From NCBI GenBank assembly GCA_019359435.1, contig JAHHHI010000055.1, positions 124,001 through 188,000 of the forward strand: a DNA stretch of 64,000 nucleotides. Direction: 5' to 3'. Origin of the DNA: Kaiparowitsia implicata GSE-PSE-MK54-09C (GTDB lineage Bacteria > Cyanobacteriota > Cyanobacteriia > Elainellales > Elainellaceae). Position 1 is the first letter of the stretch, and each line of letters starts with the position of its first letter. Below, piece by piece: positions 33,379 through 41,522 of this stretch. Below the pieces are notes generated by a model. It searched no databases. It was not told where the DNA came from and saw nothing but the letters and a program-made list of their open reading frames with translations. A program made the position numbers and the translations under genes.

Positions 33379-33690
33379 ATGAATGCCCTGTCAATTCCAA
33401 CCTGGATTATCCACATCTCGAGCGTGCTGGAGTGGATTGCCGCCATTTGGCTGGTGTGGACCTTTGCGGAAGTGGTGCAGAATGCGGCGTGGCGCGCCCT
33501 GTCTTGGGGCATGTTGCCTGCGTTGGTGAGTGCCATGTGCGCCTGCACCTGGCATTTTTTCGACAATGCCCCCAGTTTGACTTGGCTGGTGACGGTGCAG
33601 GCAGCCCTGACCGTATTGGGCAATGTGACGCTGTGCGTGGCGGCATGGTGGATCTGGCGATCGCCCCCCCCTGCCACGCCCGATGCATAA
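33379..33690 (+). CDS. DUF2499 membrane protein
   Basis: 103 residues, three hydrophobic helices, with the family pattern SIPTWIIHISSVLEWIAAIWLVWTF and ACTWHFFDNAP. Family members occur in cyanobacteria and plant plastids and are predicted photosynthetic-membrane proteins; the molecular role is not established. It is followed 110 bp later by DUF3593, its usual genomic partner. There is no cleavable signal peptide that I can distinguish from helix 1. Confidence 0.85.
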   Translation: MNALSIPTWIIHISSVLEWIAAIWLVWTFAEVVQNAAWRALSWGMLPALVSAMCACTWHFFDNAPSLTWLVTVQAALTVLGNVTLCVAAWWIWRSPPPATPDA

Positions 33691-33744
33691 GCCCCGATGC
33701 TGACGCAATGTCGCGATCTCGATCTCGCTGACGTACTCTGTGTG

Positions 33745-33771
33745 TTTCGTGTATCCCGTGTGTCCCGTGTG
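33745..33771. repeat. 9-bp tandem repeat between DUF2499 and DUF3593
   Basis: Units TTTCGTGTA, TCCCGTGTG and TCCCGTGTG follow head to tail, in the 110-bp spacer. It is probably slippage-generated. Confidence 0.6.
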
Positions 33772-33800
33772 TTCTGTCCTTCACTCCAAGCCCTACCTCT

Positions 33801-34136
33801 ATGCCCGCCCCTGCGCTCTTTTCTAAAGAAACCCTCTTCGGTCTATCGTTGTTCCCCTACTTGGGGTTTCTGTGGTTTTTGACCCGCATCCCGCAAATGC
33901 CACGGCTGGCGCTCGTCGGCTTTTATATGACGCTGGTGTTTGTCGCGGTGACTATTCCAGCAGGTCTCTATGCACAGCAAGCCTTTGGGGAAGAGTTGGC
34001 CAATGTGGATGCGCTACATGGCGGGGCAGAATTTTTCCTGACCTTGGCGAATGTGCTCGTGGTGTTGGGATTTCGGCAGGCGGTCATGCAGCGCAGGCAG
34101 CAGACGCCGCCAGCAGAAACACCGCCCTCAAGCTAG
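33801..34136 (+). CDS. DUF3593 membrane protein
   Basis: 111 residues with two or three helices (LFGLSLFPYLGFLWFL, LALVGFYMTLVFVAVTIPAGLYA, FFLTLANVLVVLGF) and the family segment YAQQAFGEELANVDALHGGAE. It pairs with the upstream DUF2499 gene, and the two proteins probably interact or act in the same process in the thylakoid or plasma membrane. Its last nine bases overlap the 3' end of the convergent helicase gene. Confidence 0.82.
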   Translation: MPAPALFSKETLFGLSLFPYLGFLWFLTRIPQMPRLALVGFYMTLVFVAVTIPAGLYAQQAFGEELANVDALHGGAEFFLTLANVLVVLGFRQAVMQRRQQTPPAETPPSS

Positions 34137-35714
34137 ACGGTCAAAAAACACCGCTTCCCACCCGCGCGGGCCAAATTCTTTCTGAAACTCGCTAATCACC
34201 CAAGAGATAGATTTACCCTGGCGTTGGGCGATCGCCATTAAATAGTTTTTATAGTCTTGCTTTTGCTCCACTGTGGGCTGCTTGCCAAAAATCGATCCCT
34301 CACACCACGCATCCTTCGGCAGGCAGTTGAACTGCTCAAAAAACACGCGCGTCGTCCAAGCAGGCGAGGCATTTTCTCGATAGTGCCGCTTCCGCAGGTC
34401 TTGAAAGGTGCGACACATGTCTTGCTCTTGCACCATCAGCACCTGCTCTTCGCTCAGCACTTCTTCCAAATCATGCAAGGGAATGTGCGCGTCGTTGGCC
34501 CACTGGTGGTCGCAATCAGGGCAGGTCATCACAAAAATCCACACAATGCGACCGCAGCAGGGGCATTGCTTGGTCGGCACAGCGCCCGTGCCGCTCTCGG
34601 GTTCGCTCCGAGTGGGCAGGTGATAGCCCTGAACGTCTTCCGGAAAACCCAACCGCTGCAGATTGCCCGCCTGGTCAAGAATCGTGCCATAGAGCTTGCC
34701 CGTCTGGGGCGAGATCCGCATCACCCGGCCAATTTGCTGAAAGTGGAGCGCTTGCGACTGGGTAGGGCGCAGCAACAACCCAGCCTCTACGCTGGGTTCA
34801 TCAAAGCCAATGCTGATCACGTTGCAAGAGGTGAGCATCAAAATGTCGCCATCCCGCAACGCATCATAGAGCCGCCTGCGCTCTTTGATCGGTGTTTCGC
34901 CATCTACCGTAGCGGCGGCAACACCGGCCTGGTTAAAGGCCTCGGCGACATGGTGGGCGTGCTCCACATCCACACAAAAGGCAATGCTGCGTTTGTCGGG
35001 CACCAGGCGACACCACTCTTCCACAATGCGTTCTACCAATTCTGGGCGATCGCACGCAATCTTCAATTCCCGCTCGTCATAGTCGCCCGCCACCGTCCGC
35101 ACACCCTCCAGATCAACCTGGTTTTCTTCGGGCATGCCGTAATACTTCATCGGGGCTAAAAAGCCCATCTTTTGCAGCGTTGAGGGCACAGGCGACGCCA
35201 CTAGCGTTTCCATATGGTCGCCTAATTGGTCGCGCCCTAGGCGATAGGGGGTGGCCGTCATCGCCAGGTGCACCGCATCCCGATGCGTGTGATAGAGCAG
35301 CTGTTGCCCCACGCGGCTAAACACGGTGGTGTGCGCTTCGTCATAGAGCACCACATCGGCGGGCCAGCGTCGCCACCAGGATCGCTTCGCCATGGTCTGC
35401 ACGCTGGCAATCTGAATCGGCGCATCGGGGTCTTCATCCCACCCGGCTTTGATGAAGCCACAGCGCAGACCAAAGGCCTTCATCTTGTCGTAGGTTTGTC
35501 CCACCAGCACATCGAGGTGGACTAAAAATAGCAATCGGCGGCCTCGAGCTTCGGCATGGGCGCAGATCTGCCCGGCTATCACCGTTTTTCCGGCTCCGGT
35601 GCCCGCAATAATGGCAACGCGCGTGTACCCCTTGCCCAGCGCTGCGTAGAGATCCTTAATGAGCTGAAGCTGATAGGGACGCAGAATCGGTGGCTGAGGC
35701 GCAGAACCACTCAT
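34128..35714 (-). CDS. SF2 DEAD/DEAH-box helicase with C-terminal zinc ribbon
   Basis: 528 residues. Motif I AGTGAGKT is at ~38-45, followed by SVQTMA, motif II YDEAHTT, TATPYR (motif III), TSCNVISIGFDEP and QIGRVMR (motif VI). About residues 395-430 hold four cysteines in CPCC...CPDC spacing, a zinc ribbon. It belongs to the broad SSL2/RapA-like restriction-repair helicase group; the substrate (DNA or RNA) is not evident. No partner nuclease or methylase is nearby, so it is not part of a restriction system here. A 15-bp direct-repeat array lies upstream of its start. Confidence 0.87.
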   Translation of the reverse strand: MSGSAPQPPILRPYQLQLIKDLYAALGKGYTRVAIIAGTGAGKTVIAGQICAHAEARGRRLLFLVHLDVLVGQTYDKMKAFGLRCGFIKAGWDEDPDAPIQIASVQTMAKRSWWRRWPADVVLYDEAHTTVFSRVGQQLLYHTHRDAVHLAMTATPYRLGRDQLGDHMETLVASPVPSTLQKMGFLAPMKYYGMPEENQVDLEGVRTVAGDYDERELKIACDRPELVERIVEEWCRLVPDKRSIAFCVDVEHAHHVAEAFNQAGVAAATVDGETPIKERRRLYDALRDGDILMLTSCNVISIGFDEPSVEAGLLLRPTQSQALHFQQIGRVMRISPQTGKLYGTILDQAGNLQRLGFPEDVQGYHLPTRSEPESGTGAVPTKQCPCCGRIVWIFVMTCPDCDHQWANDAHIPLHDLEEVLSEEQVLMVQEQDMCRTFQDLRKRHYRENASPAWTTRVFFEQFNCLPKDAWCEGSIFGKQPTVEQKQDYKNYLMAIAQRQGKSISWVISEFQKEFGPRGWEAVFFDRLA

Positions 35715-35770
35715 AACTAAACGAGAGACGGCAAAGAGATGGCAGCAGGAGCGAGGAGGAGCGGGCTTAA

Positions 35771-35815
35771 AGTCCGAGGGCGATCAGTCCGGGGGCGATC
35801 AGTCCGGGGGATTCG
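35771..35815. repeat. Three 15-bp direct repeats upstream of the helicase gene
   Basis: Units AGTCCGAGGGCGATC, AGTCCGGGGGCGATC and AGTCCGGGGGATTCG, on the helicase leader side (helicase starts at 35714 on the minus strand). The spacing of 15 bp is constant. Confidence 0.65.
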
Positions 35816-36274
35816 GCCAGGGGAAACCCTGCGACTAGGCTCACTGTAGCAAAGTTCAAGTGTACTGAAAGCATCAATTTTGGTGGCTCTCTGCTTTCTC
35901 TCTGCCTTCTCCATATTTTCCTATGCCTTTTTAGTCAGCGGATAGCCAGCGCCAAGGCGGCAGCGGGTTGGGAGTGCAAGGCATAACCTTTAGCCCGGTT
36001 TAAGGCGATCGCCGTCTCTATCAAAAGACAGTTTTTCTGTATGCTCTGTTACCCATGCGCCGAGTTTGGTTCAGCGGGTGGGCGTGGGCGATCGCTCCAC
36101 AGCGCTGAACCGAAGCCCTGCAGCCCGCTGGCACACCTAGATAAAGTTTCCGTATTTTTTCGGAGAGTTAATGGGAATTTAAAAGTTACTTAAAGTTGCC
36201 ATGAAATTCTATGGGGTGGCAGTTCTGTTCGCTCGGCTACGGTTTGTTCATTTCACCCCCTTATTGATAGATTC
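35816..36274. other. Divergent spacer upstream of the 5'-nucleotidase gene
   Basis: No gene supported. The region holds a HIP1 site near 36005, an AT-rich stretch (~36140-36200) that could contain the nucleotidase promoter, and no strong hairpin. Confidence 0.4.
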
Positions 36275-39200
36275 ATGGCTTTTACACTTCAGCTTTTGCA
36301 TGCAGGAGACCAGGAAGCTGGCGCTCCCGCAATTGAAGATGCGCCGCGCTTTTCGGCAGTGCTCAACGCCCTCAAAAATGAAGACGCTGACGGCGATGGC
36401 AATCTTGATTTCCCCAATACGCTGGTTCTCTCCTCTGGAGACGCCTACATTCCCAGCCCCTTTTTCTTTGCCAGTGAATCCGCTTTTGGTGCCCAGGGAC
36501 GCGCCGACATCCTAATTCAAAACCTGTTAGGGTTTCAGGCGATCGCCCTAGGCAACCACGAATTTGACCTGGGCACTGGCGTACTCGCCTCTTTAATTGC
36601 CCCCGATGAAGAAGATGGCTACGTAGGTGCCCAGTTCCCCTACCTCAGTGCCAACTTGGACTTTAGCACTGACACCGCTCTGGCTCCGCTGGTGGCAGAC
36701 GATGGCCAAGAAGCCAGTGACATCCCCAATAGTGTGGCGGGCAACACCATCATCACCGTCAATGGGGAGCGCATCGGGATTGTAGGGGCAACTACGCCTA
36801 CCCTCTCCACGATCTCGTCCCCGGGTGGCGTTACGGTCAATCCTCAACCCTTTGACAGCACCAACCCTGACGATATCGCAGCTCTTGCCGCAGAAATTCA
36901 AACCTCTGTCGATACGCTGCTGACCAACAACCCCGATATCAACAAGGTGATTCTGCTGGCCCACATGCAGCAGATCGCCATTGAGCAAGAGCTAGCCACC
37001 TTACTCACTGATGTTGATGTTGTAGTGGCCGGTGGGTCTAACACGTTGCTCGCAGATGAGGGCGATCGCCTTCGCACAGGTGACGAAGCTCAAGGCCCTT
37101 ACCCTATCCTGTCAACCGCAGCAGACGGCAATCCCGTAGCGGTGATCAACACCGATGGCAACTATACGTACGTCGGTCGTCTGATTGTCGAGTTTGATGA
37201 GAACGGCGTCATCATTCCCGACAGCATTGACCCCAATATCAGCGGTGCCTTTGCCACTGACGACGACGGCGTAGCAGCCGTAGGCGGCACTCCCGATCCT
37301 GAGATTGTTGCCATTACCGATGCCCTGCGCGCCGTAATTGTGGACTTAGACGGCAATCTGTTTGGCCGCACCGACGTTTTCCTCAACGGCGCCCGCGACG
37401 ATGTGCGGACGCAAGAAACCAACCTCGGCAACCTCACTGCCGATGCCAACCTGTTCTATGCCAAAACCGTTGATGAAGACGTGGTCATTTCCATCAAAAA
37501 CGGGGGCGGCATCCGCGACAACATTGGCGTATTGACATTCCCTGCGGGCTCTACCAACCCTGACGATGTGCAGCTATTGCCGCCGCAGGCAAACGAGGTG
37601 GCTGGCAAGGAAGAGGGAGACATCTCTCAGCTTGATATCTTTAACGCATTGCGGTTTAACAACGGCTTAACCTTGCTAACGGTAACGGCTGAAGAGTTAG
37701 TAGCGCTGGTAGAGCATGGTGTAGCGGCTACGGAACCCGGCGCTACACCAGGGCAATTCCCACAGGTGGGCGGATTCTCCTTTAGCTTCGATGCCACACT
37801 AGAGCCGGGTAGCCGGGTGCAATCCCTCGCCATTATTGACGAAGACGACAATATTCTGGACGTGGTCGTGGAAAACGGAGCCATCGTGGGCGACCCCGAG
37901 CGCACCTTCCGCACGGTTACCCTTAACTTCTTGGCCGATGGGGGCGATGGCTATCCCTTCCCCGATCGCGATCGCGTCGATTTATTGACAGAAGACCTCA
38001 CCAGCCCTGACCCCGACAGCCGCACTGGGTTTGCCCTCTTCGCCCCTGACGGCACCGAGCAAGATGCCCTGGCAGAATTCTTGGTCACTGACTTTAGCGA
38101 CACGCCCTTTGATGCCGAAGACATGGCGCCCGAGTTTGACCTGCGAATTCAGAATTTAGAGTTCCGGGAAGACACGGTGCTGGGTGACGGCACCGAGCCG
38201 ATAGATCCAATCGACCCAGTTGATCCCAGCGAGCTGACGCTGCGGGTCTTCGACGGGGTGACCAGTGTATTCTTGGATTTGCCTTTGCTAGAACTAGCCG
38301 CCGGGTTGGTGTTAGTCAGTGCAGACAGCACTGTCGAGCCGTTCTCTGACGAGTTTCAGGTGGGCTTTGGTATCACCAATGCGTCAGACTTTACCTTCAC
38401 CGTGCCGCCCTTTACGCCGGTGGGGGGCACCATTGAGCACACGGGCACTGTCACCTTTAGTCTGGTGGGCGCACCGCAAATTGCAGTTACCGTCGGCAAC
38501 TTCTCCATCGGCTTTGATGCCGATCGCGTGACTGATATAGCCAGCGGCTTCTTTGTGGAAGACACCATCGAGGGCAACGGTCTAGATGTTCTATTTGACA
38601 TCGGGACTCCCGACACGCTGTCGGCAGACGATACGGTGCTGACTATCAGCGAGGCCGATCTGCTGCTGGCCGCCGAGTTTGCCACAGCCCTAGGGCTCAG
38701 TGAACTGGCCGGAGCTGAGGTGGGCGCCGCTCGGGTAGATGCCGACCTAATTGAAGTGCAAGATGCACCGCAGATTACTCGACTGGACTTTGAAGGAGCC
38801 GAGATTGATGCAGGGGTATTTGTGACGGATCAGTTTGCGGATCTGGGGGTAACCATTTCGGCTCCGACCAGTCCCTTCGAGGCAATGATCTTTGACACCT
38901 CTAACCCCACGGGTGGAGATTTTGACCTGGCGACCGACAACCAAGGCTCTGTGTTGATCATTTCTGAGAATGGCAATCAGCTCGACCCCGACGACCAGGC
39001 CGGTGGCGGCACGCTGCGGTTTGAGTTTGATGACCTCGTGGGCATTGCAAGCGTGGGCCTATTGGATATCGATGAAGATGGCGGCTCGATCACCTTCTTT
39101 GATGCCGACGATAGCCTGGTTCAGGTGGTGTCGATTCCGGGGATGGGTGACAACAGCCAGCAAACGCTGTTTGTGAACGCTGCTGAGGTGGCACGGATGG

Positions 39201-39304
39201 ATGTGAACTTGATTGGTAGCGGTGCCGTGACCACGGTGGACTTCTTCCAGCAGTCGCCAATGGGGGCGATCGCTCCTTCCCCTGACTTCGCCTTGGCGAC
39301 ATAA
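36275..39304 (+). CDS. Bifunctional metallophosphatase/5'-nucleotidase, large extracellular type
   Basis: 1009 residues. A calcineurin-like metallophosphatase (~1-330) with LLHAGDQEAG (first motif has D-Q-E where D-x-H is common), SSGDAY at 53-58 and GNHEFD at 93-98. The 5'-nucleotidase C-domain follows with NGGGIRDN near 408-415. The last ~370 residues are acidic beta-sandwich-like modules with internal repetition. It would release phosphate from nucleotides outside the cell. There is no N-terminal signal peptide, and the composition is Asp-rich and Cys-free, typical of substrates secreted by type I systems. ATG 36275 has no clear Shine-Dalgarno. Confidence 0.87.
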   Translation: MAFTLQLLHAGDQEAGAPAIEDAPRFSAVLNALKNEDADGDGNLDFPNTLVLSSGDAYIPSPFFFASESAFGAQGRADILIQNLLGFQAIALGNHEFDLGTGVLASLIAPDEEDGYVGAQFPYLSANLDFSTDTALAPLVADDGQEASDIPNSVAGNTIITVNGERIGIVGATTPTLSTISSPGGVTVNPQPFDSTNPDDIAALAAEIQTSVDTLLTNNPDINKVILLAHMQQIAIEQELATLLTDVDVVVAGGSNTLLADEGDRLRTGDEAQGPYPILSTAADGNPVAVINTDGNYTYVGRLIVEFDENGVIIPDSIDPNISGAFATDDDGVAAVGGTPDPEIVAITDALRAVIVDLDGNLFGRTDVFLNGARDDVRTQETNLGNLTADANLFYAKTVDEDVVISIKNGGGIRDNIGVLTFPAGSTNPDDVQLLPPQANEVAGKEEGDISQLDIFNALRFNNGLTLLTVTAEELVALVEHGVAATEPGATPGQFPQVGGFSFSFDATLEPGSRVQSLAIIDEDDNILDVVVENGAIVGDPERTFRTVTLNFLADGGDGYPFPDRDRVDLLTEDLTSPDPDSRTGFALFAPDGTEQDALAEFLVTDFSDTPFDAEDMAPEFDLRIQNLEFREDTVLGDGTEPIDPIDPVDPSELTLRVFDGVTSVFLDLPLLELAAGLVLVSADSTVEPFSDEFQVGFGITNASDFTFTVPPFTPVGGTIEHTGTVTFSLVGAPQIAVTVGNFSIGFDADRVTDIASGFFVEDTIEGNGLDVLFDIGTPDTLSADDTVLTISEADLLLAAEFATALGLSELAGAEVGAARVDADLIEVQDAPQITRLDFEGAEIDAGVFVTDQFADLGVTISAPTSPFEAMIFDTSNPTGGDFDLATDNQGSVLIISENGNQLDPDDQAGGGTLRFEFDDLVGIASVGLLDIDEDGGSITFFDADDSLVQVVSIPGMGDNSQQTLFVNAAEVARMDVNLIGSGAVTTVDFFQQSPMGAIAPSPDFALAT

Positions 39305-39359
39305 CCCCAGCCAGAGCGCCCAGTCTAGAGCTGGTCTTTCGACGGAAGACACCCAACGC

Positions 39360-39396
39360 AAAACCGTGCTGCCCGCAATGTGGGCAGCACGGTTTT
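39360..39396 (+). terminator. GC-rich palindrome, copy 2, at the 3' end of the nucleotidase gene
   Basis: Perfect 15-bp arms AAAACCGTGCTGCCC and GGGCAGCACGGTTTT with a 7-nt loop; the right arm ends in TTTT. It lies 56 bp after the nucleotidase stop and could terminate it. It is homologous to the palindromes at 31994 and 63531. Confidence 0.7.
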
Positions 39397-39514
39397 GGGC
39401 ATTTGCCAACCTGACGATAAGACGGGTTTTTTGGAATTAATCCTGCACCCGCATTAAACCATCACCATGCGTGTGGCTCAGGCCATACACGGATGGCAGT
39501 CTTCCATTGGTGCG

Positions 39515-40207
39515 TCAGGCTTGGCTAAGCTCGGCTGGTCGACCGCCTAGTGTAGGATGCATTTGCAGCAAGGTTTGGCATAGCGCTACAAACTCAAAAT
39601 CACTGCGATACCACTGCGTTAAGTTGGCGATCGCCCCATCCTCCAGCCGTCGATCCACATGGGTGGGATTCCGGTGAGCCTGAACATCGTCACTCGGCAA
39701 CGTCGCGTGGTCGGGCAGCCCCAGCTTCCTCTTCAGCACCTCAAAATCTGCAGCCAGCCGCTCTTGAAACCCAATGAACGCAATATCTGCTAATCGAGAT
39801 CTAAAGTACTCTCGATCCTGAAACCAATCCCAATAATGAGACCTCACATGCTGAATGTGGCGCATCGCCTGCTGCGCAGCAGCCCTCTCTTCAAGGATGG
39901 GAGAGGACAACGCCATCGCCAACTGATTGGGCGTTGAAAAGGTCGCAAACGCTGCCTCTTCCTCTAGGCTCCAAGGCGAGAGGTAGCGGGGTTGCCCCCG
40001 GCGCTGCCGACTATAAAAGCCGCTCACAAATCGCGAGATCGGATCTCGCAAGAAAAAAATAACTGACTCTCCACAAGGGATATCGACCAGGCGCACACCG
40101 TGAGGATGCAGAATCACTGGATGAGCACTGCTCGCCCTATAGGGTTCAATCGCCCAGCCGATGGCAGTGCCGCCTGTCTTACCAATATGTAAGATATGCA
40201 TGGTCAT
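39515..40207 (-). CDS. Sulfotransferase-family protein
   Basis: 230 residues with the PAPS 5'-phosphosulfate loop HIGKTGGT at ~7-14 and the 3'-phosphate segment FLRDPISRFVSGFYSR at ~51-66. It likely moves a sulfate group from PAPS to a saccharide or lipid. The LPDHATLPSDDVQAHRNPTHV stretch also recalls the C-terminal sulfotransferase region of heparan-type enzymes. Two adjacent Met codons (40207, 40201) are possible starts. It precedes, on the same strand, no obvious partner. A PAP phosphatase candidate lies 36 kb upstream (2359-3219). Confidence 0.82.
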   Translation of the reverse strand: MTMHILHIGKTGGTAIGWAIEPYRASSAHPVILHPHGVRLVDIPCGESVIFFLRDPISRFVSGFYSRQRRGQPRYLSPWSLEEEAAFATFSTPNQLAMALSSPILEERAAAQQAMRHIQHVRSHYWDWFQDREYFRSRLADIAFIGFQERLAADFEVLKRKLGLPDHATLPSDDVQAHRNPTHVDRRLEDGAIANLTQWYRSDFEFVALCQTLLQMHPTLGGRPAELSQA

Positions 40208-40241
40208 GGCTATTCACCCTGTCATGGGTTATCCTTCCTGA

Positions 40242-41411
40242 TTAAAAACCCTGATACACCAGGTTGGGGCGTCGGGCGGGCGTTGGGAACAGTCCCCGAA
40301 AGAGAGAATCGCGATTTCCCAACGTTTCGTAAAAGAAAAACGCTACACCAGCATAGCCGCGATCGCGCACCGCTTCGACCTGCTCATTGATCAAGCTCAT
40401 ATCGGTGATATTGTCCTTTAGCCCAGCGAGAATGCCAATAGAGACCGGCAAAAATTCCTTTGCAACTTGCACATCAGCCCGGTCAATCTCAAACTCAAAT
40501 CGCTCTAGGTCTCGGCGATAAATTTGGACGATCAGCTCATCAATCAGCCCCCGGCGCTCCCAGGTGCCCCAGTCTTGCAAGTATTCCATATAAGAAAACA
40601 GGCGGGGGTTAGGCGAGAGAGAAATCACACAGTCAGGATTGATGGCCTTGACCTCTTGCACCAAGCGCCGCATCAATTGCGTGACCTCGTTGGCGCGCCA
40701 GCGCACCCATTCAGCATCGCGAATATCGTCTGGCGGTGCTGCGCCATCGTGATCCGCTTGGTAGAGAGCAATCATGATGGGGTCATAGCCATAGGCCACA
40801 GGAATGCCGAAGTGGTCGTCGAGCTGAATGCCATCGACGCGATAGCGGCGCACCGTTTCCGTCACCAAGTTCACGATAAAATCTTGCACCTCAGGATGAG
40901 ACGGACTGAGCCACACGCGAGGAATGCGTCCGCCTTCCATCCAGATGGGGTCGCCATCGCTCTTGGCTGTGACCCAATCGGGGTGCTGCGCGACCAGCTC
41001 CGACTCGGCGGGCATCATCAGCCCAAACTCAAACCAGGGAATCACCGCCATGCCTTGGCGATGCCCTTCAACCACCATTTCACCCAGCATGTCGCGCCCG
41101 GCAAAGCCTGGGTAGGGATCTTGCTCAACGCCGAAGGTTGCCAAAGCAGTAGGGCTGGGGTATTGGGTATAGCCGCCGTTCCACACAGTCGGGTATAGAG
41201 TATTGAAGTTGAGACGGTGTAAGCGTTGTAGCCCCCCTACGACATTGCGGCTAGAAAATAACACTTCGCTGTCGATGTTGGTGAGCCAGATGCCGCGCAG
41301 CTCGGTCACGGGTTCTTGGGCCACGGCTCGCCCTACTCCTGCAAGCCCCAGGGCGATCGCCATCCCCAGCGCTAGCCAGCTCAACACCCATCGTCTGCGT
41401 TTATCGTTCAT
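40242..41411 (-). CDS. GHL10/DUF187 glycoside-hydrolase-like secreted protein
   Basis: 389 residues. A classical signal peptide ends at about residue 31 (LAGVGRAVA/Q). The mature part matches the GHL10 (DUF187, YngK/FenI-like) TIM-barrel: ELRGIWLTNIDSEVLFS, RLNFNTLYPTVWNGGY, VIPWFEFGLMMP, VDGIQLDDHFG with the catalytic-type acidic pair, and ISLSPNP. Such proteins are proposed to act on extracellular glycans or peptidoglycan-related polymers. It is in the same direction as the sulfotransferase gene, 34 bp upstream of it, so they probably form an operon. Confidence 0.88.
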   Translation of the reverse strand: MNDKRRRWVLSWLALGMAIALGLAGVGRAVAQEPVTELRGIWLTNIDSEVLFSSRNVVGGLQRLHRLNFNTLYPTVWNGGYTQYPSPTALATFGVEQDPYPGFAGRDMLGEMVVEGHRQGMAVIPWFEFGLMMPAESELVAQHPDWVTAKSDGDPIWMEGGRIPRVWLSPSHPEVQDFIVNLVTETVRRYRVDGIQLDDHFGIPVAYGYDPIMIALYQADHDGAAPPDDIRDAEWVRWRANEVTQLMRRLVQEVKAINPDCVISLSPNPRLFSYMEYLQDWGTWERRGLIDELIVQIYRRDLERFEFEIDRADVQVAKEFLPVSIGILAGLKDNITDMSLINEQVEAVRDRGYAGVAFFFYETLGNRDSLFRGLFPTPARRPNLVYQGF

Positions 41412-41522
41412 CGTCGCCCTATCATTCTGGATTTATCTCTTGCCAAACGTCTCTAGGACGATTGCAGCCCGATTATTTCATAGTTCAATAGAAGTTGCGT
41501 AGTGAATATAGATTGATGGTCC

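Noticed and set aside
34257-35159. 300-codon frame opposite the helicase
   Set aside because: Shadow of the SF2 helicase; no motif or ribosome site.
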